Assembly (NCBI GenBank): GCA_000729835.1
Contig: JFHB01000184.1
Coordinates: 1-62,797, forward strand
Origin: Atkinsonella hypoxylon
Taxonomy: Eukaryota; Ascomycota; Sordariomycetes; Hypocreales; Clavicipitaceae
DNA length: 62,797 bases
Direction: 5' to 3'
In this document: one piece after another, positions 10,034-20,705 of the stretch
Layout: each line of letters starts with the position of its first letter
Numbering within the stretch: the stretch's first letter is position 1
The notes under the pieces: model-generated
What the model saw: only the letters and a program-made list of their open reading frames with translations
Told to the model about the DNA's origin: nothing
Databases searched by the model: none
Program-made: the position numbers and the translations under genes

Positions 10034-13000
10034 CTATCCAAACATGTTGTCCCGTCTATCCGCGTTCATGGTGTAAGGAGGGGGAGGAGGGGGTAAGGAA
10101 GACGAGGCCGAACTTGCCGGCCGCGTGGGCGGCGGCGGAGGAACCGCTGGAGATCCCATGCTCCCAGTCATTTGAGTAACCTTGCCGAGCATCTTGGCCA
10201 TGTAGTGTTGAATAAACGATTCTCTAATTTCGTGTCTTGTCAGCCTGTACAATGGGATGAGTTTGAAGGCGAGGATCGTACGTACGTGTAATAGCTGTGA
10301 TCCGAATTGTGCGTGGAAACAAGATTGTGAGCCAACTCATGAGCCAGCACAACCCACCACCAGGTTGCCGCTTCAGCTTTCCCGCTAGCTGTGCTCACTT
10401 GCGCTGCATGTAATTGCAGAAAGAAGCGCAAGTTGCAAAAAATACTGCCTCCTGTGTTGAATGCTATTGTGCCTCCAGACTCGTCGTAGAATATGTGCAA
10501 AACCGTGGGTGACAGTGAGTAGATGCTGCCAACGTCTACCAGAAGAGTGGCAAAGGTATTAAGAGGGCCAATATTGGCAGAGAGGAACCGCGCAGAAAAG
10601 GCTTGCATATCCTTCGACACAAAGACTTTCATATTGTTTGAGGCCTCTGCAGCAAACGCCATGTTGTGTGCTGGTGTACTGTCGCAATAGGTCGCTTGCT
10701 CTTTGACCTTGTTGACCTGGGGCTCAGAAAATACATGATCCGATCCATGAGGTCGAGTTGCATTGACAGCGTTGAGCAGGTTCTGTTGCACAACTGCTGG
10801 ACTAGTCACCCGCCCATCATCTTGTTGAGGGCGTCCCGAATTATCTGATTGTTCAGGGCTAGGTTTACCTGTACGTGGTGGGTTGTCAACGAGTTTCTCC
10901 AACTGCTTCCTAGCTTCGTCCTTGGTCTCGCCATGACTATCGAACCCTAGTCTGCGGGTAAGGTTGGACAACAAGCCGCCGCCTTTTCTCGACTGTTGCA
11001 CGCTATCCGTGCCTGAATCGTCAGGTGAGCCCCATGAACCAGGCATGGCAGGTTTAGGTTGCTCAGGCGTCTTGGCTACTTGTCTGGCTGCTTCAGCTGC
11101 ACTCGGTAGCTCTCTGATTTTACTCTCGTCAGATACCTTGCCTTGCTGAGCCCAACTGCGCTCCCTTTCCTGAATTCTTTTCTGTTCTTCCTCTAAGGCT
11201 TTTCTTCTTTCCTCCTCTGCGATACGGGCTTCAGCTGCTTTTGCACGTAGGATACGATCAACATTATAACCGCGAGCACGAAGTCCATACAAGTCGAGAG
11301 TCAGAAAAGGTTCGAAAAATAGATAAGCCTGTTGATTTGGCCGGTTTAGCAGCATTTGGCAGACCGCCTGGCCGATCTGATACATATCAGGCTGCCCATC
11401 ATCGGCCACATAAAGCACCCATGCACGCTCCTCGTAGGCACCCGCAGCGGACCTTTTCTCTGTGTGAGACTGCCTTTGGCCTTTCAACGTGCGTCTGAGT
11501 GCCACGGAACGAACCATCTCGACTCGGAGGCTCTTCTCTAACCACTTGGAATCATGCTTGACCGCGTCTCGTCGATAGTTGGCATACTCATAGAGAAAGA
11601 TCTTTGATCTCTCGATGACGTGTTTTTGAAGCTGGTCGGCAGCCTTTTGTCTCGAAGTATGAGGTCCAATTCGTACGTCTTCCTGTACAATACTACTCAG
11701 CTTCGTGGCGCCAAGCTCCAAGTAGAAATCCTCCAATGCATCTTCTTCAGGTGCGCAAATTAAGTGCTCTTTGAACAGGCGATAACTGATTATATCATCA
11801 AGAACAACAACTTGACTCGCTGAAGCGAGTTGATATTGTTTTATTGGGGCTTCATCTTCATCTAGGTCGATCAAATCGCCCTTTGTTGATGGTAATAACT
11901 CTTTATAAGCCAAAAGACAAGACGATGTTTTCAACTTGCGCCATAACTCCTTGTCACGACGTAGAGTGCTTGACGATCCCGCCAGGGACTTCAGAAGATC
12001 CATGTACTTTTCTGGGCTTCGCAGCACGCTGAGAAGTCTCGCTGGCTCATTGCATGTCATGTGCGCAACTTCTAGCTTGGTAGGCTCGCTCTTTGCTCCA
12101 CAGTGGAACAAAAAGGCATTCGCTTCTTGACCAAAATCCACAAAATCGAAGATCTCGCCGTACGTGGTTGATGTCCCCAGATAGGCCTGAGAAGGGCTTA
12201 TGTGCGATACTCCTGGAGGAGCCTTGGAGGACTGAGCGACACTTCGTCGCGTGACCGGGACTATTGGAGCATGACGAAGTTTGGCCAGGCTATTTTCGCG
12301 TAGTTCTGTGATACGAGAGGCGAAGTAGCTGAACAGAGTGACCGCAGATTGCTGACCTTGCGGCGGACTAGACAACAACTTGTTCACACATTCCACTAAT
12401 GGCGGATCTCTCGCAACGCCGAATTTCTGTTTGACAGTCTTAGCATATAGCGAGAGGCAGTCGAATCTGCCATTACTTACATTTGCATGGTCATGAAGAT
12501 CTCTTCTTAGTATATGAAAGCCAAGCACAGCAGCCTTTTCATTCGTGAAACATCCTGACGGCGGCACAAGTTGATCGCTTCCCTGCAAGGGCAAAATCGC
12601 TTTCCGGGTCTCGCTCAGATCAAATGCACTATAGCGGTTGAAGTGGTGGTTTGCAATGAAATATGTCATAGCTGATGTTCGGAGAGCATCATCCTTCGAA
12701 GACATTAAATCGACTAATTCAGGAACCGAGGGAAAGCTCCGCAGTCCGAGTAAGGACAGAAATCTGGCTTCGGGACTGCTGGGTCTGAAACTTCCAGGAA
12801 GGCCGGGCCATTGAAGAATCTTAATTCCAAGGACACGTAAAGAATCTTTGGGCTCAAAGAGCTCTGATACTCTATACAACGTCTTGGACCCTTGAGTTGA
12901 AGCCATGTTTTTAGGACCGGCCTCGGCTGGACAGAATCGTGACTCTCGCAATTTCTTGAGATCATCTGAGGGTATATCCTTTTGTACTGAAGCAAGATAT

Positions 13001-15489
13001 TTGATAAGCTCTATGTGACTCCATTTCTTTTGACCGTCATCTCCAGAATTGTTCAGCAATCGAGTAAAAATGGTATCTAGATCAATTGTCTTGCGAACGC
13101 CAACTGCAACCAAAAACTTTTCCTTGACTTTCTCGCAGCCCTGAATTACTGGTAGGTCATCAAACAATTTGACAGATGGGAAGAACGAATCGCCAGGTCG
13201 TTTCAGTCCTGCTCTCGTCGGCATAATGGTATGTGATTGAGCTAGTGAGGCCAGTACTGCCTTGTCCTTGTTTGAAATTGTATCCCAGTTCTTGGAGAGG
13301 ATAGTCAGCACCTGCACCGCAAACTTTGGTGATCTGGTTACGCTCTTGTCTTCCGTTGCCGAGTTAGATATTTCTAGCAGGAAGCGGAACCAGTGCAAGA
13401 CTTCCAGAGGCAACCAGCCAAGCGCCTGGAGCTCAGAGGGGGTGGAGTTCGTGATAAATGAATACGGGATTGTAGTAGGGGGTATTGGCACATTAGCCGG
13501 GATATTGCTCAGACTCGGATAGTTTGTAATGCCTCCAAGTGCTATAATCTCCCTTGATTCTTCGTCAACCACTGTTGCAACAGCAACCTCAAGAAGGGCG
13601 CTGCGGCTCCCAGGATCCAGCTCTCCCGTCAGACTCTTCTTTCCGGCCCAGGAAATGAATTTAACCATTTGAGACTTGGTCAGAGCCTTTGCCTCGAGTT
13701 CTTGCTTGACATCGGTGACAGTGATAGGGGATATCAGCCCAAAGTCGATCAATTTCTTCACAAAAGCTGAATTCTTCATTTCATCCGGGACGATAGGTAT
13801 GCTTTCCACAAAACCACTTAGCTCAACTGATCCGAGTCGAACTTGAGTGGTCTGAAGCACACCTTGGCTCGAATACACTTCGATAGAAGCCTTCTTGAAA
13901 CACGTCCAAAATGCTTCTTCCATTATTTGGCCCACTTGACTACTGGGTGTCGAGTCGCCGAAAGTGAAGGTTTGCAAAGCATGAAGAGCTTCCGGCATAT
14001 ACTTGGCAATAACATCTCTGGGGATCTTCTTGGTACTCTCAGCTGACGATCGCACTCGGCGGCTCAAATCTCCCATTTCATTGGCAAAGGCTAATCTTGA
14101 CACGATGCCTGCAGCTCGCAAAAGCTCAACATTCCAGGTCCTTACCCATCGGGCGTTGAGGTCAATGGCCTCGCGCTCCACAGTCGGTATAATAGATGGA
14201 GCGGAAACATGCATTCCAGCACCTGTCGTCTGCATGGTGGGGAAACCAATGAAGATACGCCCACCGGGCTTTTTATTTGGTAATACAGAGGCAAATACAT
14301 CAGTCACTCTCCTAAGAGCTGCATTCGTAGACGAAGGATCTGGAGCCTCAAGCTCATCATAGGACGCTGTGAGAATCGAGATTTTGGTAGTTCTTGGAGG
14401 AGGTTTTTTGGTGGCTCTTTCGAGTTCGGACGCGAACGAGGACGAGATCTTGGTTTCAACGGTAGCCGAAGTAGCACTCAAGAATATGGTCGATGAGCTC
14501 GTCTTCGTCACATCCTCTGATATCTGCGGCTGCACTAGGCTATCTTCGCTTTGCGCTTTTGGTCGCAGGCCAGCTTGGGAAGCGCTTGCGGTCAGCCGTG
14601 CGAAGAAAGACCGCAAAGATGGGGCCTCGTTTGATGTATACGAGTCGGTTCCTTTAGCTGTTGACGTCGTCGCCTGCGGATTCCAGCCAATTACGCTCAT
14701 GTACGACGCGTCGATTTGCGTGCTTATACGATCTACTCCCGTGATTTTCATCAAACCCTCCTTCGTCCTAGCCTCCAAGTCCCGAGGCAATGATAATTCG
14801 GCTGGTGGCGATGACTTCTTCTGCAACGACAGAATCTGGTAGTCGTCAATCCAAAATTCGATTTTCTCCAGTGCTACAAACGTCAGACTGGTTGCTAGAA
14901 ATTGGCTGACGGAAAGAAGATTCGGCATTGGCGTAGTGGAATTTCGATAGTCAAGTACGAAAGTCGTATGATGGCTGGCCTTTTCGGCAGGTATCTGGGA
15001 TTTCTTTGTAAAGAGTGAATTACCCTTCCAATAGAACGCCATAGCTTCGCTGCCGGAACTGACAAAAGGTTCTTCACAGTCGGCGAAAACGCTATAGAAA
15101 CCCACACCAAAAGCGCCGATCTTCGTCTCGTCCGGGTTGCCCTCAGCGATTCGTTTTAATCTTCCCCAATCTGTCTTAGTGAAGGGCTGTCCATCATTCT
15201 GCACCACTAAGCGGCGTAATGTATGATTCGCGATCGCATGCTTCAAGAGTTCAGACCGACTTGTTGTGTTGGGCAAGGGAACTTGAATCGAAGGAATGGT
15301 CTCCCATTTGACCGTGACGGTAGTGGCCTGCGCATCGGCAGCGTTTTGGATGAGTTCACGAAGGGTTGTCCATTCTCCTGAATATCTCGCCAGGACTTTA
15401 TCTATGAGTGCACGGGTGTCGACGGTGACGGCTTCTTCGTCCTCGCCATCGCGCAACGCAGCAGCCCTGAGGCTTGAGTAGTCCATCAT
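10034..15489 (-). CDS. Large DUF3684 protein with N-terminal HSP90/sacsin-like HATPase domain
   Basis: An 1804-residue protein from exons 10286-15489 and 10034-10244 (41-nt intron; YYAC|GTACGT ... GTACAG|GCTG). Residues about 25-240 form a GHKL ATPase fold as in HSP90 and sacsin: TLRELIQNAADAQ with Glu45, Asn49 and Asp52, VVQNDGQPF near 96-103, and the glycine loop KIGAFGVGFYSVF at 123-135. A long alpha-rich region follows. A Glu/Arg-rich coiled coil (RIAEEERRKALEEEQKRIQERERSW) and a disordered stretch precede a C-terminal domain with LAHELAHNLVSTHN (His1717, Glu1718, His1721, His1727). The extreme C-terminus is proline-rich. The family is widespread in fungi and uncharacterised to my knowledge; a chaperone-like role is inferred only from the ATPase fold. 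The short terminal intron is the least certain part. Confidence 0.88.
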
Positions 15490-16425
15490 TACTGCGCAAA
15501 GATGGCTATGTGGTTCGACCGGGTTTCATCGCATGGCAAGCTCTGACCGGACTTTTCGATGAGGTCCAGGGCCTCAGCTGGGGCTATGTCGTTGACTTTG
15601 GGCACAACGTCCGTGGCAAAAGTAGCAGCAAGCAGAGACACACTTCGCATCCAGTATTCTAGGGACGTCAATACAGACAGAGAGTTAAAATAAGGAGAAC
15701 ATAAAGTCGTGCAAATAGGAGGTAATAAAACGTAAAGCCAAATGACAAAATACACAACAGATGCTGATCGTTAAGTGGCCAGGCGACGACCGTACAAACG
15801 CTTACGTCGTCGCCCTGGTGCCCGTCACCCGTCGTCGCTCGTCGCTCGTCACCCTTTGCCCCACACCCACAGTCTTTCGGCCTGGGTAACTGGGTTCATG
15901 GACGTGATTGCAACGGATATTACCCATATGCAAATTTGGGATTCCGTGCCCAAGCTCCCCAAAGCTAAAATGTTCATATTGGTTTCCATCATGGATGAAT
16001 TGAATTCAATATAGACTTCATAGAATGCATATATTGACCACAAAGTTTCGTTTTCTATCGACCCGTGAAATCCACTTGAAGAATGGCAGGCCCTAGACTC
16101 GGGCGAAGGCATAAAGTCCCGGCTGACTGCTGCAAAACATGACCGTTGTTGTAATAACATCAAGCAGCGCATTGAGTCACGGAAGCGACAAGGCTGATCA
16201 GAGACCTAAAATCGCAGGACACGTTCCATAGATAGACATCTTGTATCGTCGAAGCGTCAACGCAATCAGCCCCCTCTCACATTGGCGGCTTTCGCAACAA
16301 TTAGGTGCGTCTTCGGGCAGTGCCTTCACGCTGCGCTTCTACGCGTGCAGTAAGCAACCGGGTCATTGGTAAAAAAATTATGCTCCGGAAGGTAATCGTA
16401 ACATTCTGATCTGGTGTTGTGTCCA
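15490..16425. other. Intergenic, no gene recognised
   Basis: 936 bp upstream of the DUF3684 gene and downstream of the MMtag gene. It contains a GTC/CGTC-rich patch around 15780-15860 and otherwise unique sequence. Short open frames on both strands show no family resemblance. Confidence 0.45.
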
Positions 16426-17217
16426 TCAATCGTAGCAACGTCCTGGTCGTGCGTTCAGGTCACGATCAAAAGAACCATTCCGTCTCGGGTCCCGGCGTCC
16501 TTCTCTGTCCTCTCTGCGATCCTCTTCTCGCCCTACTCGCCCTACTCGCCCTACTCGCCACCTATCTCCCCCGCGTGGACTACGACTCCGGCTCGTACGC
16601 CGGTCAGAATGGTGCCGTCTCCAATCATGTCTATCATCTGTCCGATGCCGCCTACGCGCATCTCTACTCCGTGTCCTCTGTCCAGAGTCCCTCTCACGAC
16701 TCCTCCGCCGAAGTCTCCTTTCACCATCTCTATCCCCCCGCCCTTCCCGACTCCGACTTCTCTGCCGTCGCTTTTCTCGTCTTTCCGCATCATCGTGTCT
16801 CCGCGACCGTTCAACCTTGTAGCTGTGCTCTCGATGTCGCTCTCCGTCTTTGAGTCCGCTCATGGAACCCAAATCCCTCGGCTTTGTGACCTCCACTGCG
16901 TTTGCGCCGCTCGAATTCCTCAGCGGCATGGGCAAGCCTAGTGTACGAGCAATGGCATCCTCCTCAGCCTCCTTTATCCTTCGTAGCTCCTCCTTCCTTT
17001 CGCGCGCCTGTCGCTCTTCGTCGGTTTCGTCTGAGTTTGCTGGCACGTCGGCTTTGGCGTACCAGTTCAGGTCCTTGCCCTTCTGCCAGCGACCGACCGG
17101 GGCTTTGAGGCTGTGGCCAAGGTAGTTTTCGCGGTGGGACGAGTTGGCGACTTCGTCCCATGAGAAGTTTGCGCCGCCGCGGGAACCGGTTTTGCGGATG
17201 GTGGAGAGAAGATCCAT
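16426..17217 (-). CDS. MMtag-domain, Arg/Ser-rich protein
   Basis: A single-exon, 263-residue protein. Residues 1-80 match the MMtag domain (multiple myeloma tumour-associated protein 2 family): KTGSRGGANFSWDEV, HRENYLGHSLKAPVGRWQKG and KDLNWYAK. A short acidic helix (ETDEERQARERKEELRRIKEAEEDAIARTLGL) follows. The rest is strongly basic with SR/RS and RD/RE dipeptides, typical of nuclear RNA-processing proteins, so a nuclear role is inferred. An in-frame 9-bp tandem repeat encodes VGRVGRVGR near the C-terminus. The start is the ATG before MDLLSTIRKTGSRGG. It is head-to-head with MED6, with 282 bp between start codons. Confidence 0.88.
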   Translation of the reverse strand: MDLLSTIRKTGSRGGANFSWDEVANSSHRENYLGHSLKAPVGRWQKGKDLNWYAKADVPANSDETDEERQARERKEELRRIKEAEEDAIARTLGLPMPLRNSSGANAVEVTKPRDLGSMSGLKDGERHREHSYKVERSRRHDDAERREKRRQRSRSREGRGDRDGERRLRRRSRERDSGQRTRSRDARRRHRTDDRHDWRRHHSDRRTSRSRSPRGGDRWRVGRVGRVGREEDRREDREGRRDPRRNGSFDRDLNARPGRCYD

Positions 17218-17499
17218 TTGGATCTGTGAGAGATGTGAGTCCGAGTCTCGGTGGATTTTGTGTGAACCTGTTTCTGGATGAGACGGTAATTGCGTAAGTA
17301 GTATGGTACGCTTGTTGTCGACAGAGGGAATATTGTACAATGGTCTGAGAGATAAAATAAGCAATGAAGTTGAAAGCTGACGTTGTCAAGTGCAAGGCAA
17401 GGCCGGCCCGCTTCCAAAATTGTCTTTTCAGCTCTCTCTCCACATCACATGCAAGCTTCGAGCCTCGCACCACCACCCACCTGGCTTCACCTCCACGCC

Positions 17500-18511
17500 A
17501 TGGACAATTCCAGCGATCCGCCGTTGGACGAGATCCAATGGCGATCACCTCAGATTCTTGCATCAATGGGTGGCCTGCACTCCAACACAATCCTCTTCTA
17601 TTTCGCCGAATCGCCCTTTTTCGAGCGCACCTCCAACAATGCCGTCATCATGAGCCAAGCCATGAATAATATGTCAATGTACCACTACATACAGACCCGC
17701 GAGGCCTTTGAAGGTCGGCTCAAAACGATGTCTGGTCTAGAATTCGTTGTCGGCGAAGAGCCCGCCGAGACGGGTCCCGGCATGGGCACAGGCGTCTGGG
17801 TCATTCGGAAGCAGACGAGGCGGAAGCAGCAGTATCAGGAGGACGACGAAATTACAGTACATGCGTCATTCTTTGTGGTCGGTGAAAATATATACATGGC
17901 GCCCACATTAGCAGACATATTAGCCTCAAGAATCGTGTGTTCCTCCTTGCCTTTCCTTGCCTTTCTCAATCCCCAAATCCATCCGCACAAATGCTGACAA
18001 AGTGAAAACCTAGATGACCATTTCCTCGGCCATAGCAAAAGCTCTTCCCGCCGCAGAAAGCATACGCAAATGGCATCCCTCCACAGGCTACGTCTACCAC
18101 CTGCCTGCAACCGAATCCCGACCATCCCACAAGGCGCAAGAGTCCAAAGAAGGCACGTCTCTCTCCGATGGCGCACTATACAGACAAGCTCACAAGAACG
18201 ACGAGCACTCACTTGAGCGCTCCGCGGAAGAAGCCTTCATGATGCATATGCGCTACGGGGGCGAATACATTGACGAAAACCCTATAGCCGGACGGCCTGG
18301 CGAATTTCACCTGTCCTCAACAGGAAGAAAAGCTGTGCCATTGCCCAAGAAGGTCCCTGAGACGGGCATCGGTGCGATGAACGGGCCAACGATCGATACA
18401 AAGGTGGATGGGAAAAAGGATAAGGGGCCCAAAACGCCGAGGTCGGCTACGACGCCGCGGTTGAAGAAGAAGAAGAATAAAATGAGTGCTGCGAATACTC
18501 CTGTTTCGTAA
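17500..18511 (+). CDS. MED6: Mediator of RNA polymerase II transcription subunit 6
   Basis: Head-module subunit of the nuclear Mediator complex that links activators to RNA polymerase II. Exons are 17500-17934 and 18014-18511, with a 79-nt GT-AG intron falling in LADILASRI|MTISSAIAKAL. The product is 310 aa. The N-terminal Med6 domain shows EIQWRSPQILASMGGLHSNT, ILFYFAESPFFERTSNNAV and FVVGENIYMAPTLADIL. The C-terminus is Lys-rich and probably disordered (PRLKKKKNKMS). The start is the ATG of MDNSSDPPLDEIQWR. It shares a 282-bp promoter interval with the MMtag gene and converges on the aldehyde dehydrogenase gene. Confidence 0.95.
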
Positions 18512-19028
18512 GGAGCTTGTATTTTATGAATCATTTTTATGATACCCTATGATAAGTTTATTGGCTACACTTCGCTCTCATGTCGCTGCTGGTCAGATGA
18601 TGCAGTATATGTTCGAAGTACCCATTATCGCCATCTCCTCGGACTCGAGCCCGATCTCATGCTTCTACATGGTGAATTACTCGCCAGATGGTGTGCAAAA
18701 TACAAACTTAGAGTCCAATAAAAGGAGTGGAAGGGAAGCGACTTAGGCGAGAACATGGTTGGCTAGATGGCATGACAATATGACTTTTCCACAACGCCCC
18801 ATTCCACGCTTTCCGACGTTTAAGACAGCTGATCGAAATCACACTAGAGCCGCACTTTGTCGTGAACGTCAGTAACATGGGCTGGCGTTATTTCTCTTAC
18901 TTACATATAGAGAAATGCATATTGTACTTGATTCAACGCAAAAATCTTTACTAATTTAACTATGATATCCAATCTTCGCGATACATTAGAATACACTACA
19001 ATCTCAGCCCAGATGATGAACCATAATC
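18512..19028. other. Intergenic between convergent MED6 and aldehyde dehydrogenase genes
   Basis: 517 bp of AT-leaning sequence expected to contain both 3' UTRs. Two overlapping short frames (18539-18746) show no homology and are judged non-coding. Confidence 0.5.
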
Positions 19029-20705
19029 TTACTTCCTACTGACATTGTCAAGCAAGTCCGATATGGACCATCCTTTCCACCTGAGCAGGGCAAAAAAGAG
19101 CACCGCAACAAGCGACTTAGTCAGTAAGCCACCAAGACTGCGAACATCATTGCCATTTCTGTCGAACGGAACCTTGGTCTTGGCACCAGTGGCCATGAGC
19201 ATGGCAGTGGCCTTCTTATCCGTGTATGGGGCATAGCGAACCTTGAGAATCAGGTCCATCCAGCCGGGAACATCAAGAATAGTCCTCATATGGGTAAACT
19301 CATTGAAACCGAAGGGACCATGGTAAGCGCCCATGCCGGACGCACCTACACCGCCAAAGGGAGCGTCTTTGACTATCATATGCAGCATAGCGTCGTTGAA
19401 AGTCACGCCTCCTGAGTTGGTGAGTCGCAGAATCTTTTTCTTCTCTTGCTCGGAGGACGTGAAGCCGTACAAGGCGAGTGGGTGATCGTGCTTAGCGGTA
19501 TACGAAATGGCTTGGTCGAGGGTAGCGTCAAGGACGGGTAGAATGGGGCCAAACAATTCCTCGGACAGCAGAGAGTCAGATGTGTCCACACCGTCGACAA
19601 TGGTAGGGCCAAAGAAGCGGGTTTCGGGGTTACGATCGCCTCCGTAGACAATTTTGCCCTGGGTATTCTCGAGCAGGTTGTCAAGGCGTTTGAAGTGTCT
19701 GTCGTTCACGATGCGCGTGGCGTAAGCTGGCTGACGAGATGGGCCGGAAAGGTACTGGTCAAAGTATTTGGTGAGAGCATTGATAAACTTTTGCTTGATG
19801 GAAGGATCAACGAAGACGTGATTCACGCCTAGGCAGACTTGACCAGCATTAAAAAACTTGGCATGTGCGATTCGTTTTGCTGCTAGGTCAATGTCGGCCG
19901 ACGGAGTAACGATGGCAGGGCCGCGGCCACCAAGTTCAAGTGTGACGGTGGTCAGGTTTGGAGCGGCTTTGCCATAAATAATTTTGCCAACGGTTGTTGA
20001 CCCAGTGAAGAAAATGTGATTCCACTTCTTCTCAAGAAGGTAATTCATATCCTTGGGTCCGGCGGTGATGACGCGGATGGCGCTCTGGTCGAGATACTTG
20101 GGCACAATCTCGGTGATAAGGCGCTCCGAAGCAGGAGCCAGCTCACTAGGCTTGAGAATAGTAGTGCAACCAGCTGCTATGGCAGAGACCATAGGCTCGA
20201 ATAGCTCCATAAAAGGATAGTTCCAGGCTGAGATAATTAGCGAGACGCCCTTTGGTTCCTTGCGGATGCGAGCACCGCCAAAAAGGTTGAGGGGGTCTGT
20301 CCGACGGGGCTTCTCATCCTTGGTCCATTTTTTTATGTTGGCAAGGGCCTCGAGGCAGGCGTTCTGAATGCTGCCGACATCGACGGGTAGAGTCTCTTGT
20401 CGATGCTTGTTGAGATCGGCATTGAGAGCCTGAACGATGCGCTCACGGTTGTCCTCAATCATCCACCATGTCTTACGGAGCTGTTTGATGCGCCACTCGA
20501 GAGCTTTGGTGCGATTGGAGCGGAATGTGTCTGTGACAGTCTTGAAGGCCTAGAGTGGTTGAAGTGAGATAAAATGAATGGTAAGCAAGTGGCCCACTGT
20601 CGCGCGACTAATTATACAATGGCTACGGCGAGAGATCTAGTATTGAATTTGAAGAAGCATCAAGCTTACCTCGTCAACCTGGGCTTCTGAGCTGTACGAC
20701 GCCAT
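19029..20705 (-). CDS. HFD1: Class 3 (fatty) aldehyde dehydrogenase, membrane-tailed
   Basis: NAD(P)-dependent oxidation of long-chain aldehydes to acids, as in yeast Hfd1 (hexadecenal breakdown in sphingolipid catabolism and 4-hydroxybenzoate supply). Exons are 20670-20705 and 19029-20549, with a 120-nt intron (GACGAG|GTAAGC ... CTCTAG|GCC). The product is 518 aa. Visible motifs: SAWNYPFMELFEPMVSAIAAG, FFTGSTTVGK, LELGGRGP with catalytic base Glu217, and FNAGQVCLG with nucleophile Cys251. It also has EELFGPILPV and a C-terminal hydrophobic segment (LLTKSLVAVLFFALLRW), suggesting tail anchoring to ER, lipid droplet or mitochondrial outer membrane. The usual Lys of the LELGGK motif is Arg. The start is MASYSSEAQVDE. 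Confidence 0.92.
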
